A stretch of 64,000 nucleotides of DNA, taken from the NCBI GenBank assembly GCA_022813625.1, contig JAKLMB010000009.1, positions 310,001-374,000 on the forward strand, in the 5' to 3' direction. A model generated the notes under the pieces. It saw only the letters and a program-made list of their open reading frames with translations, had not been told where the DNA came from and ran no database searches. How positions within the stretch are numbered: the first letter of the stretch is position 1; each line of letters begins with the position of its first letter. The translations under genes were made by a program, and so were the position numbers. Source of the DNA: Aaosphaeria pasadenensis (lineage: Eukaryota > Ascomycota > Dothideomycetes > Pleosporales). Shown piece after piece: positions 11,188 to 21,210 of the stretch.

Positions 11188-13861
11188 GAGAGCAAGAGAT
11201 CGGGGGACCCACATCGTGACGTCGATGGCACTCATTGGAACACGCACCGTCGCGCCGCGGGGGTGCGGGTTATGCTTCGCTCGCGCGGGAAAAGAAGGGT
11301 AATGCGACTGCAAGTAGATGTAGTCTGTTGCGATCTCTGTAGCGCGTGTTGAATCAGCATAGTCCCGACGTAGAGTCTGGTGGGTTCATCTAAGAAGAAT
11401 AACTTTCAATTTATTATAGATGATGGTTTGGCATTGTCATGATGAGTCGGCTTGTCGATTTCAGAGGGGTTGAAATACCCGCCGCGGAGGATGCTGCTGG
11501 ATTGGGATTAATGAAGTCATGACTGAAGTGCAATGCCCGTTCGATTGGATGCTATGATTTTCTATCAAAGAGACTACCAAATAGCACAATGAATAAGAAG
11601 TGCATGTTGATATCGCTTCATGCCTCGTAATACTAAATAATAGAGCGATGGAGATAGATAGTAAGGAAAGAACAGTATCGGGACAGATAGTCGCGGATAC
11701 GGACCAGTGACGACATCCGAAACCCAAGGACTCGTGTAGTTTGGCTTCCCATAGGAGGAAAAAGTTGTCGCGCGGGGACGGGATCGGCTGTGCGCTTGTC
11801 TGAATGGCTGCATTGCACGATGGCACTACCCATTAGGCACTTGGCTATCAGGACATGCGACAGGAGACTCGGTATCAACATCAGAATCAGAATCAGTTGA
11901 TTCTCAGTGCCTTTCAAGTGCAGTCAGTCATTATTACGAGTAGTGCTCCACTTGAACGTCACTTTTCTGTAATGACCTACTAATTGTGCTGTGCTGTTCA
12001 CCGGGGGATTCTTTCGCTCTACAGCGAGCGCTACGTTGCGTTGCGCTGCACCACGACGGGTCTTGCTCTGCTAGCCCAACCCAGCCCTGCAGCAAGTGCT
12101 AGATCTACTCGTGCTGTAATCATTTCTGCCCCCTGTACATACAAGCAGTCTAGATGCAAATCTCAACGGTTTTTGTTGTCAAATCATCCTCTCTCGATAA
12201 TCCAAAACTCGCCGGTGAGAAAGAGATCTCGAAATAGAAACACATCTGCGAACCCACGTATTCGATGCTGGTCACTAGACTTATTCGTAGACCGATGCGG
12301 AAGATACACACGGAGTACATGCACATAAACTATTGGCGCTCGGGTAGATCGAAAGGGGAGAAAGTAACGTGTGCTTTACGAGGTAGATCAGCAGCAACAA
12401 TAACACCTCGTAACATCTACTCGTTTAGTTATCCCAACCACTAGATACAACCCGACAAAACGACGAACGATGGTGCGCGATGAATCTATTCGGATATCGG
12501 CACCTTCGAAGAAGATATCAAGAAAGGAGACAATGGCTAAGGATGGGTGGTGATGAGGGAAAGAGTAGCATATTCGTCTAGTTACTTGCAGTTACACCAT
12601 GCATGTATGATCATCCTCTTTTCCAGTGAGTCAGTCAGACCTTCTTCTGGCGATGTAACTATTATTCTCGGAAAAGTCCTCCAGGGAGATAACCTATCCG
12701 ATTCAAGTATTTGTCACGGCCTAGCACACTTATAGCATATTTACGAGGGATGGAATAGAAAAATCATGATTATCATCTACCTAACTATCCTGACTTCTGC
12801 TCACGAAACTAAACCTAACAATCTAAGCTACCAGAATAACAGCCCATCCACCGTACGAACGTCGTACAGGATCCTCCTGACCATGCGCCACTGATCCTTC
12901 CTTGCTTGCGTTCTTTCTGTAATGAACAGGTCCGTGTGAAATAGTTGTATACTTTGGTGGAAGTGTGCAGGCGTGAAGTTAGTTAAAGGCAAAGACGAAG
13001 CTCGTTCTGGTCGTACAGGTGTACGGATAGTGCAATTTAGAGAGGTCTCTGCCTTAGCGGGAAAACATTCTAGGTAACTAACTAGCTATCTGTGTGCGCT
13101 GACAGGCGCCTGAGGCTGGAAGATCTTGATTGCTGACGGCGCGCGCAAAGGAAGGGGAAAAATTAAGTGGGATGATGGTACGATTACAAAGGTTGTACAG
13201 CAGCAGGGCAAGACGGTGAGATGAAAATCGATAGAGGGATACATGCAGATATCTAGGCAAGAAGAAAAATTCGATCAGTGACAAATTTGAGGGAACCATG
13301 GGACCAAATAAATCTTTTTCCCCCTTGTTGGGAGAAGGAAAATGGTATGTCATACAGATATAGAATAATGCATCCAATAATAAGGATGGTTGGGATATAG
13401 GTAGACGAAAGAAGACTGAAAACAGGAAAGGAACAGAACACATCGAGAAAAAATGATTTGCCAATAATGTTGGACAAATAGTCCATCTGTAACCAAACCC
13501 AAAGACACCGTCTAATAATCCCATGTCGCTTTTTTTTGGGCGTTCGGTCGGAAGACCTTTCGCGTCCCGTGTCGTATCGTATCGATTCATCACTCCACCT
13601 CGTCGCTTATAACGCTCGAGAGGGAAAACCATTAAAGTACAAAACCCCATGACCAGGGGAAAACATGACAGATAATTAGACATACAGGTAGAGGTGACAA
13701 GAAAATTGTGACTAGGTCATGGGGGGCTGTCGCACCCAATGCAACGCCAGGCGGTATCCAGCATCCTGTCCGACCAGCGAGAACGGGATTTTGGCAGTGT
13801 AAAAAAAGAATAAGGGATGAGAACGCCAGTGCCAGGAATATCTTTAGGAATGACAACGCGC

Positions 13862-13886
13862 GATGCGACGAGATGCGACGAGATGC
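13862..13886. repeat. 10-bp tandem repeat (2.5 copies)
   Basis: GATGCGACGA is repeated twice and followed by a half unit GATGC. It lies about 540 bp beyond the stop codon of the RPN4-like gene. No function is evident. Confidence 0.7.
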
Positions 13887-14152
13887 ATCTAGAAAGTTTC
13901 AAATCGCTGGACAAGGGTGGGAAAAAAAGACGATGGTGCAAGGACAAGAACGTTGAGGAACGTTCAAAGCCTCCGATCTCGACCGGCCGCAAAAAGAGGG
14001 CAATATCGCAGGATGCAGATGTGAGTGCGACTCCCCCAGCATCCAGTGCGTTCTGGAATGCACCGGACCAAAATGTTGGGGCGCCTGGAAGGGGGTAACG
14101 TCCGCCGACGCCGACGCCCGCCCGATGGGTGGGGGGGAGTCAAGCGTGTGTT

Positions 14153-14187
14153 GGTTGGTCGGGTTGGTCGGGTAGGTCGGGTAAGGG
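14153..14187. repeat. G-rich 9-bp tandem repeat (GGTCGGGTW)3
   Basis: Three 9-bp units GGTCGGGTT, GGTCGGGTA, GGTCGGGTA (14157-14183) are flanked by GG/GGG runs. On the minus strand this is a C-rich ACCCGACC repeat located about 240-270 nt past the stop codon of the RPN4-like gene, so it may lie in that gene's 3' UTR. The plus strand has enough GGG runs for a G-quadruplex. Confidence 0.75.
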
Positions 14188-14424
14188 CCTCCCTCCCCCA
14201 TTCTTTCCACTCCACTGGTCTCGCGGGTACCTCAGTGGTAATAGTTGCATCTCTCTAAACTCCGTAGCCGGACAAAGTCGACAAGAGGAGAAAAATAGAA
14301 CAAGGGCATGACAGGACAAGGAATAGTAGCAATAATGTCCATGTCTCTAATCGGAATTTCCACCCCGGCGCCTGTGCTTGCCTGGGAAATCGATCTCAGG
14401 ATGGACAACTCGCTAGTGACTTGG

Positions 14425-16758
14425 TTAGCATCGCTGCTGCTTCTTGTGCCTGGGACTCTGTCGATGGACTCTTACCATGTGTCGTGTGAGGGCATCATTG
14501 CGCGAAAAGGTCTTCTCCTCGACACACAGTGCGCAACGGACTTTCTGCTTGCGTGCGTTGTGAATCGTGTCTTCGTGCCTCGTCAAATCGTACGGCCGGG
14601 AGAATATCGTATTGCAAGGCTTGCCCGTTGTGGGGTTGATGCGCTCGCACTTGTGAGGCCCCGCTTGCGAGTTCCGCTCCAAAAGAGCCGCTGATGTCAT
14701 GCTCGATCCAATCGTCGAGGCCGTGTTGGTGCTGCGATGTCCCTCGCGCTTGTGCTTCTGCAACTTCTGAGGGGTCTCGAAGCGTAGCGTGCATCCGTGA
14801 TAGGTACATGTGTATGTGCCCGAATCGGCTGCAGAAGGGCCTGGCTTGTGGAGGAATTGTTGATGTTCGCTAGACTGGCTTGACGGTTCGGGTCCAGCCT
14901 CGCTTGCGCTAGACTCCATCGATGTCAAATGCGCCGGGAAATCTGGCGTCGATTCGGTGACAGTAGGCATACTGGTCGTTGAGCGGTACTGTGCTGGTGC
15001 TGAAGTGAAAGGCAGACCCTGTAGACTATTTGACATGGTTGTGGGTACGTAAGCAAAAGATGGTTGAGAGGTAGCGGCGGACGTCGTCGAGAAGTTTGAT
15101 GATGGGAATTGAGGTGCTGCCCAATTCTCTTGTTGCTGAAATGACTGTCCAGTTGTTGTGTCAAATCCAGACTGGGTGGCGGTTCCAAATTGGTTGGCGC
15201 GGTTGTATTGGTCGTACTCGGTTGCGCCGCCCTCTGGGAACAATGGTACCTTGGCTTCCTCATCGGGCTCACGGTAGTCCAACATTGCATCCTTTGGTGA
15301 GATGGTCTTTGGCTCCGGGTCTGTGTTCGATGCGACGTTGGATTTCATCGCGTAGGCAGCATCGGCCTCGACCTTTTGCTCACGTGCCTCAGCGGCGGTA
15401 CCCACCCTCATGCGAGGAGAGTTGAAGCTGTTGCTTGTCTGGCGGAAGGGCGAGTTCTGACGAAATGGTGATACACCTCGGCTTGCCGAACTTGAAGGAG
15501 ATTGGGAGCGGGCGATCTGAGCTGCTGCGAGAGTCTTCTGAACGATGTCGTTGTGGTTTGCGCCCCGATAAGGCGATAGCAATGATGGCTGCTTGGTCTG
15601 TGGTAACGACTGCGCATGCGACATCATTGTGGTCGGGTCGTAGAAGTTGTCAATGGCAGCGTCCGTGTAAGTCCTTTCGAACTTTGGCACAGTATGTTGT
15701 CTCATGTCTGGTTCATCATCGTAAGTAAGGTACATGTTAAACCACGACTCCACCTTCGTAAGGGTATTCTCACCAGTGGTAGGCATCTTGTATCGATCGT
15801 CAAAGTCCTCTCCTTGGGCGGTATGTGGAGTCGCCGGAGAGTCGTGGCCATAGCTCGATACGGAATGTCTTGCTGAATGTCCAAAGCCAGGGACATCCTC
15901 ATCTGGGTTGTTTTGGTCCATGAGAGCCTGCTTCATTGATAGATGTACTGCCATGGCTGAGTCCATGCCCGTGGTGTTGGGCGCAAAGTTCGTGAAGTTG
16001 GAGTTGGAGTTGGAGTTGGAGTTGATGAAGGAGTCTTGTGTAGGAGTGTGTGTTGGAGTTGGTAGATGGTTCGAGAAGGTTCTTGATGTGTCGTCAGCAT
16101 TGTTCAGTAATGATAAAGAAGAGTCATGCGCATGTTGCCGAGCTGAAGACGGAGGCGAAGACTCGGGGAGAGCGACATACTGGTAATTGGCTGCAGGTTG
16201 TACAGGATGATACTGGGAGCCGTTAGATCCTATCGAAGATGAAGACGACGCGCGTTGATGTGCCTTCACTGATCGTGGAGTCTGCAACGACTGGCTGCTG
16301 TTCTGATATGCATTCCAATTGTCCAAGCCAGCGGTGGCACCGGGCATGATGGAAGTCTGGGCGAAGCTGGTAGAGAGCTGCTGTGGTGTTGGAGTCGACT
16401 GCTGTACCCGGATGGAAGGGCTCGAAAAGGTGAATTCGCCCGTCATGAACGGGTTGGAAGAGTTGTTCGAATCTGCGTCAACGAAGTTCCCAGTGACGAA
16501 CGACTGTTGCTGCTGTGACTCGAGGTAGTCGTGAAGTAGTTGTTGGTCGTAGAGCTGCTGTGCTGAGAGAGGTTGTTGTAGTTGTTGTGAGATAGTATCG
16601 TAGGAGAGTTGAGATGTGGCGGTAGAAGAGAGTGTAGTGGTAGGGGTAGGAGGTGAAGGTAATGTGGTGGTGGGGTTCTGGTTGTTGTAGTGGTTGTTGT
16701 ATTGGTGGTGGTGGTGTGGTAGTGGATTGTGCTGACGTCTTTGCGGAAAGGCCAGCAT
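14425..16758 (-). CDS. RPN4: Rpn4-type C2H2 zinc-finger transcription factor (proteasome regulator)
   Basis: Single-exon, 777 aa from the ATG at 16758 (MLAFPQRRQHNPLPHHHHQ). The frame extends about 32 codons upstream but without an ATG. The first ~280 residues are Gln/Asn/His/Ser/Thr-rich and low-complexity, including a (SN) run, followed by disordered acidic segments likely to activate transcription. The C-terminal ~110 residues hold three zinc fingers: YTCTYHGCTLRFETPQKLQ with paired His (C-x4-C), CERINPTTGKPCNTIFSRP with RHEDTIH, and CALCVEEKTFSRNDALTRH. The expanded second finger and the FSRPYDLTRH / FSRNDALTRH pair are the hallmark of Rpn4-like factors, which bind PACE elements (GGTGGCAAA) and induce proteasome genes. 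Yeast Rpn4 is itself short-lived. The gene stands alone in about 15 kb of DNA without other convincing genes. Family assignment is strong; its target set in this fungus is inferred. Confidence 0.88.
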   Translation of the reverse strand: MLAFPQRRQHNPLPHHHHQYNNHYNNQNPTTTLPSPPTPTTTLSSTATSQLSYDTISQQLQQPLSAQQLYDQQLLHDYLESQQQQSFVTGNFVDADSNNSSNPFMTGEFTFSSPSIRVQQSTPTPQQLSTSFAQTSIMPGATAGLDNWNAYQNSSQSLQTPRSVKAHQRASSSSSIGSNGSQYHPVQPAANYQYVALPESSPPSSARQHAHDSSLSLLNNADDTSRTFSNHLPTPTHTPTQDSFINSNSNSNSNFTNFAPNTTGMDSAMAVHLSMKQALMDQNNPDEDVPGFGHSARHSVSSYGHDSPATPHTAQGEDFDDRYKMPTTGENTLTKVESWFNMYLTYDDEPDMRQHTVPKFERTYTDAAIDNFYDPTTMMSHAQSLPQTKQPSLLSPYRGANHNDIVQKTLAAAQIARSQSPSSSASRGVSPFRQNSPFRQTSNSFNSPRMRVGTAAEAREQKVEADAAYAMKSNVASNTDPEPKTISPKDAMLDYREPDEEAKVPLFPEGGATEYDQYNRANQFGTATQSGFDTTTGQSFQQQENWAAPQFPSSNFSTTSAATSQPSFAYVPTTMSNSLQGLPFTSAPAQYRSTTSMPTVTESTPDFPAHLTSMESSASEAGPEPSSQSSEHQQFLHKPGPSAADSGTYTCTYHGCTLRFETPQKLQKHKREGHRSTNTASTIGSSMTSAALLERNSQAGPHKCERINPTTGKPCNTIFSRPYDLTRHEDTIHNARKQKVRCALCVEEKTFSRNDALTRHMVRVHRQSPRHKKQQRC
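15997..16025. repeat. hexanucleotide repeat encoding (Ser-Asn)n in Rpn4
   Basis: Four perfect GTTGGA units plus a partial fifth on the plus strand encode an alternating Ser-Asn run in the disordered part of the Rpn4-like protein. Slippage in a 6-bp unit would change length without breaking the frame. Confidence 0.85.
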
Positions 16759-16793
16759 CGTTCTTGGAAGGGGAAGGATAATGACCCAGGGCG

Positions 16794-16802
16794 GGTGGCA
16801 AG
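16794..16802 (+). promoter_or_regulatory. PACE-like element just upstream of RPN4
   Basis: GGTGGCAAG matches the yeast proteasome-associated control element GGTGGCAAA in 8 of 9 positions. It lies about 36-44 bp upstream of the RPN4 start codon and next to a TATAAAT on the minus strand (16806-16812). A site for the factor next to its own gene suggests autoregulation. One near-match of 9 bp is weak evidence, and the position may be within the transcribed leader. Confidence 0.3.
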
Positions 16803-16920
16803 TTGATTTATAGGAAAAGTAGTCGATGGGGGGGGGATCGGAGAGATAGACCAAAAGTCCTTGTGAACTATGACACTCGGAGTGGAATTGGCCGATTCGA
16901 TACTGGAGGGTGGGTGTAGT

Positions 16921-16965
16921 GTAGGGTAGGGTAGGTTAGGGTAAGGGTAGAATGGTAGGGTAGGG
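16921..16965. repeat. telomere-like GGGTA/TTAGGG tract
   Basis: The plus strand carries six GGG runs in 45 bp, spaced as TAGGG, with one exact TTAGGG (16936-16941 region). On the RPN4 sense strand it reads as CCCTA/CCCTAA-like units. It is interstitial, irregular and far too short to be a telomere. It is a plausible G-quadruplex former in the RPN4 upstream region. Confidence 0.75.
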
Positions 16966-17024
16966 ATGCTTGATGAGGTGATCCCACAATGATGAATGGA
17001 ATGTAGTGGAATGTGAATGAGGAC

Positions 17025-17034
17025 TACTCCGTAC
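17025..17034. repeat. dispersed palindrome TACTCCGTAC, copy 1
   Basis: Perfect copy of the 10-bp quasi-palindrome TACTCCGTAC in the RPN4 upstream region. See the other copies at 26677, 27369 and 63212 (reverse orientation). All are intergenic. Confidence 0.6.
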
Positions 17035-18273
17035 GAGGTAACTCGACTTAGAAATAAAGGAAAGAGAGTATGTAGACTAAGGGCGGAGACTCGGGGCTTA
17101 GATGGAGAAAAGAAGTAGTAGAGTGGTAGTTGGTAAGTTGGGATGGTATGCGGGCCGGGAATGATTGCAAATTGCTGAGCGAATGTTTTCGGCCCTAGTG
17201 TATTTCAATTCTTGTTCTCTTCCTGTTTTTTTTTCTCTCTCTCAGTCTTGGTGTGTAATGGGGGGCTTAGGGTTATGGTGGGATGGGATGTGGATGAGTG
17301 CGGGTTTTCTAAAGGGAAAGGGTCTCTTTTTTTGAGAAGAGTGTAAGTTGCGTCATAGGATGACCGGGGTGGACGATGGTGGATGGCACTAGACGCAGAT
17401 CGGTACCCTTCTAGAAGCTGGCTAAACAGCAACCCACGCTGTGAAAAACTGCAGGGCTGGACTGGGGGGGTCAGGCTAAGGGTGTGGTGGTCGTGGCCGG
17501 GGGTGGTCACCCATTAGGATAGCATTAGACAGGCATCATAACTCCATTACGGATAGAGCAGTTAGTGGAGGGGGGAGGTTTACTAACCACCTGGCACCCA
17601 ATAACAATCATCCCATCGTAAAGAATGCCAAATCATCTTTACTTTTGGTTTCCCTTTCTCCCTTTCTCCGAATAGTCGACTATCGTATTTTTTTGTCCCT
17701 GTGAACAATACGCTTTTCCGTAACTATTCGTAGAGTACGGAGCAGTAGGAGAAAGAGAATAAAGGATGGATAATGGATTAGTGAGTTGAGTGATCGAATG
17801 ATGGCTGTGCACTGCCTCGACGGGAGCACCCTCCAGAACCCACCAGGACGCACCAGGAGTGCAGGACACACCACACCATGCCACCCGATTGCGCTACCAC
17901 ATATTACCACTCTACTACTGCAACTACTGTAGCTACGAGTACTGTACAGAGAATATCTCCTGCACTCACTCTGCACTACCACTACACTCACATCTAGACA
18001 CCCGAAAATCTCTGTCGCTGATGCGCCCGCTCCCACCCATCCCTGCTCCCTCGGCTGCCATCCGAGCTGTCGCAATCTCGACCTCCTCGACAACATGAGT
18101 AACGATTGGCAACATTCCAAGAATACTCTTCAATCAAATGTCAGCGTAGCAAACCTACAAGGAAATCTGCGATCGCTTGCAAACTGCTGCGCCATACCCC
18201 ATATCCAACATCCTCGTCGCAACGTGTTCGCTTGCGACTCTCTTCTTCCCAACTCGGTCGGTCGGTTAGTCAT

Positions 18274-18298
18274 ACCATGCCATGCCATGCAATGCCAT
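18274..18298. repeat. CCATG pentanucleotide microsatellite
   Basis: About five units of CCATG/CAATG in tandem in intergenic DNA. It includes several ATG triplets in one frame but no coding potential. Confidence 0.8.
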
Positions 18299-19256
18299 AC
18301 AGCTACCACTATTACCACCCATCTCCCGTGATGTCCAAACCGCCCAATCATCGTCAGCAACTGCGCATTCCGCACGTAGAGAAATGCTTGCAGCCGGACC
18401 CTGGATTCCACCGCGACCGAGGAACTTTGGTAAGACATGATCTCCGCTAGGTGACAGCCTCTCGCGGCTCTAAGACGGACAAACGTCGTACTCTTTCTGG
18501 CTGTGCTCCGCGTATTCAAGTACATTCTTGGCGCCCGGTACGCACGAAGTCCGCCGACACGCAAACATGTGTACTCCGCGCGTACTGTGTCGAAGCCGTT
18601 GCATTATTGTATAGTACACAGTGTCCACATGACCATTCCGCGTGACCTGAGCGATGCAGCCTCGATTGTTCTCTCGTTCAGTCTGTGATTCATCTCAAAG
18701 TCATTATTCGGGGTGGTGACTCCTTTCAGCTGGTTAGGGTGACTCCCCAGCCAGTCTGGACCTCCACGCGCAACACAAGAGCAGCGCAACAAAAGGAGCT
18801 ACCTATTTCCAAACATAGTTCCACAAAGCCAATAGTCAACAGATCCTACGACTAGTAAACCATGTACTTCGAAATGAGATCGCTTGGTACCTCGTAGGTG
18901 AGAAACAAAGCAAGGTGCATCTACCGATAGTCAGGTCCTAGTATCTACCGAAATCGTACGTAAAACGGTCGATCGGACCAACGCGCTGGATGTCAACAAC
19001 CACTACACCACATCTAGAGGTTTAGATTGAGCTGTGCATTTGACTTGCATGCGTTGTTATTGATCGAATATCCCCCGACGTTCTGCCAGACAACATGAGC
19101 TGAGTGCTGGCTGCATGCTGCATGTCGCGTACAGATTTTTTCAATGCATCGGTGCCCTCCGACAGGGTATAACACTTGTATGCAGCAAAGTCAAGATGTC
19201 GCAGCACTTCGCTACGAGCTTCAAAACTGTGTGACTATTCGACTATTCGCTCGGAC

Positions 19257-19287
19257 CACGGAGCCTCCGTCGCTGGAAGGCTCCGTG
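19257..19287. other. perfect hairpin, 10-bp stem, 11-nt loop
   Basis: CACGGAGCCT (19257-19266) and AGGCTCCGTG (19278-19287) are exact reverse complements separated by 11 nt. There is no T-tract afterwards and no nearby gene end, so it is not an ordinary terminator. It could be a structured RNA element or a protein-binding palindrome. Confidence 0.6.
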
Positions 19288-20340
19288 TATGGTATTTTGC
19301 ATGGAAAAGCAATCTAGAATGCCATGCTGTGAGATTTTTTGATGGGGAGCTGGTACCGAGACTTCCTAGGGTGACAAGTCCACAAAAAACGTGGGTGCGG
19401 AGATAGCGCAACCTAAAGAGGCAAGTACATGCTCTCCATTGCATATCGGCCGATCTCTGGCTTAATTGTTCCAGCAACTTGTACTCATATGATTGGTCAA
19501 GAACGGCCATTAATGCGTCTTCCGGCTGCCGAGTTATCGCGATTGGCGAGCCACAGGGTCCGTGGCTGTGCAGCCCTATGCATTGACCAATTTTTCCTGT
19601 CTGTTGGTTATCCTCCTCCATCACGGCTACTCCGAGGCTCCATCTCCTTCCATCAAACTTGTTACAGCAGCACCACGTCGGACCGATACAATATTGAATG
19701 CGACGAAGATGTTATTGATCTACATTGGCAACAAGCCTCACATAGAATGCCGATACTAGCCACAGGCGCTGAGCCACTCGACTCCGAACCGAGGCTCTGC
19801 TACCAATCCGTTCGCGTCTATTCGGAGGAGGACGAGACATCCTACGACAAGGAATATGGCATTCTTCGGTATCTACACTCGGCATATCCATTACTCGTTG
19901 GCTGTTGCTGTCTCGTGACTTCTCCTCTTGCCAACATTTCTGTTGAACATTCAGTGTGTCGCCTGTGTCACGCCAAGCCAACGGCAGATCGTCGATGACA
20001 TCATCACCACGAGAAAAATTTCATCCTCGCATCACCACCACCAAAATGCTCCTGCATCACACATCATATCCCCTCATCAGGATTTGATAATACTTCAGGC
20101 TGTGTTTGCGCTGCCTCATACTAGCCCTGATTATTGCAGAATTACTGAGCCTCCTCATCATCGTCAATATTCTACTCGCGATGCTTTGTGAGGGTATCCC
20201 TTCTATCATCTCGACATAACTTGGACTTTCCTGTTTTCCCTGATTCCCGAGCAATCGTTGCATATCGATATCGTCACTGCCGATCTTATCCCGAGGATAG
20301 GCAAGATCTACCAATTGGTGGAAACGGCCCCGCGCTGCTC

Positions 20341-20370
20341 TGACCCTTAGACCCTTAAAACCCTTAAACC
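20341..20370. repeat. CCCTTA heptamer-like repeat
   Basis: Three copies of a 7-9 bp unit built on ACCCTTA (GACCCTTAG, ACCCTTAAA, ACCCTTAAA). They resemble degenerate telomeric CCCTAA units and are followed by a GC-rich GCGGCCGC. Interstitial, function unknown. Confidence 0.65.
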
Positions 20371-21173
20371 AGCGGCCGCCATGCGAGTTTCGATGCTAGC
20401 GTATCAGCCAAAGTCCACTGGACGGGTAGGTTGTAGGTAGATCCAGGGCCAAGGACAACCGTGAGCATCCAAACTCACGCAAACCTTGCTTGCCCTGCAT
20501 CGACTCGATAAAACTTTCATCCGCTTCACATTCCTCGTGTGGTAAAGCAGACCGCCGATCGTAACGCCTCAGGCCTCATTCTGCTGCAACCGGTCGCACG
20601 TTACAACGTGGAGCCATAATCTGCTTGCTTGCTTGCATTCCTGAATCCTGTTTGCTTGATTCCCGCTGCACCTTCGTCACAGGTAGCCCGGCATGTTCTA
20701 TTGAAACTACCTTGTTTTTCTATTAATATTGTATTGTTGTACCGGTAGTGACGCAGCGGGAAACGGGTACTGCCAGCCCATCCTCACGTGGAATCTAGCA
20801 AGCTTTGCATATGCAGGGCAACCTGTGGAAAACCGTCCTGCGACCCAGAAAATTCAATATCTACCCAATATCTTGCGAGGCTTGGATGACACAATGCGAA
20901 CCGAGCATCCGCCCATCCGCAACGTTGGCAATCAGCAGTGTGGGCAGTTCGCCAAGCACAAGCCTCGCGTCAATACTGGGGACAATTAATTAATGATTGC
21001 GCACACCAGAGAAATCGCCGTCATATCGTGCGAGATTGCACCGAAGTTATTCGCATGTATTAATTATGTTTAACCAGCTCTGTACACGTAAGGAGCTGTC
21101 GGTGATAAGGGTTTGGTTGATTCCAAACCAAAAACATCCGTTGTGCTTCGTTTGCAGTCGGCCGAGTTTCTTC

Positions 21174-21210
21174 AAGTGGGAGTGGGAGGGGAAGTGGGAG
21201 GGGAAGTGGT
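21174..21210. repeat. G-rich repeat AGTGGGAGGGGA
   Basis: Two perfect 12-bp units AGTGGGAGGGGA (21181-21192, 21193-21204), preceded by a shorter AGTGGG and followed by AGTGG. The plus strand is G-rich with at least five runs of three or more G, so a quadruplex is possible. Confidence 0.75.

Larger units (their letters stand above)
8692..14424. other. 5.7-kb gene-poor region
   Basis: No frame looks like a gene. The longest is a 201-codon minus-strand ATG frame at 13078-13683, hydrophobic and low-complexity without domain features, which I regard as chance. The region has three CACGTG palindromes within 350 bp (8899, 9201, 9242) upstream of the TFIIB-like gene, a pentanucleotide microsatellite near 11150 and short tandem repeats near 13870 and 14160. 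The right end should contain the 3' UTR of the RPN4-like gene. No tRNA, rRNA or transposon signature was seen. Confidence 0.55.
16759..17353 (-). promoter_or_regulatory. AUG-free, pyrimidine-rich leader/promoter of RPN4
   Basis: For 595 bp upstream of the RPN4 ATG there is no ATG on the RPN4 sense strand (no CAT on the plus strand). The sense strand is C/T-rich and includes nine consecutive C (complement of 16828-16836) and CCCTA-type tracts. This is what a long scanned 5' UTR cleared of upstream AUGs would look like. A TATAAAT close to the ATG could instead indicate a short leader. The transcript start is not known. Confidence 0.4.

Noticed and set aside
13078..13683. 201-codon ATG frame on the minus strand
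   Set aside because: Hydrophobic, Phe/Ser/Leu-rich, no domain or family resemblance, and located where the RPN4 3' UTR would be. Its length is within what a gap of this size can give by chance.
14876..14897. GGTTCGGGTCC resembling a tRNA B box
   Set aside because: It lies inside the RPN4 coding sequence with no cloverleaf or A box around it.
16921..16965. Telomere repeat array
   Set aside because: Only 45 bp, irregular, with a single exact TTAGGG and genes on both sides. It is an interstitial tract, not a chromosome end.
19429..19998. 189-codon ATG frame on the plus strand in the gene-poor region
   Set aside because: No domain, erratic composition, and a long open antisense frame in part. 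I estimate a few percent chance of one such frame in the gene-poor flanks, which is not enough to call a gene.
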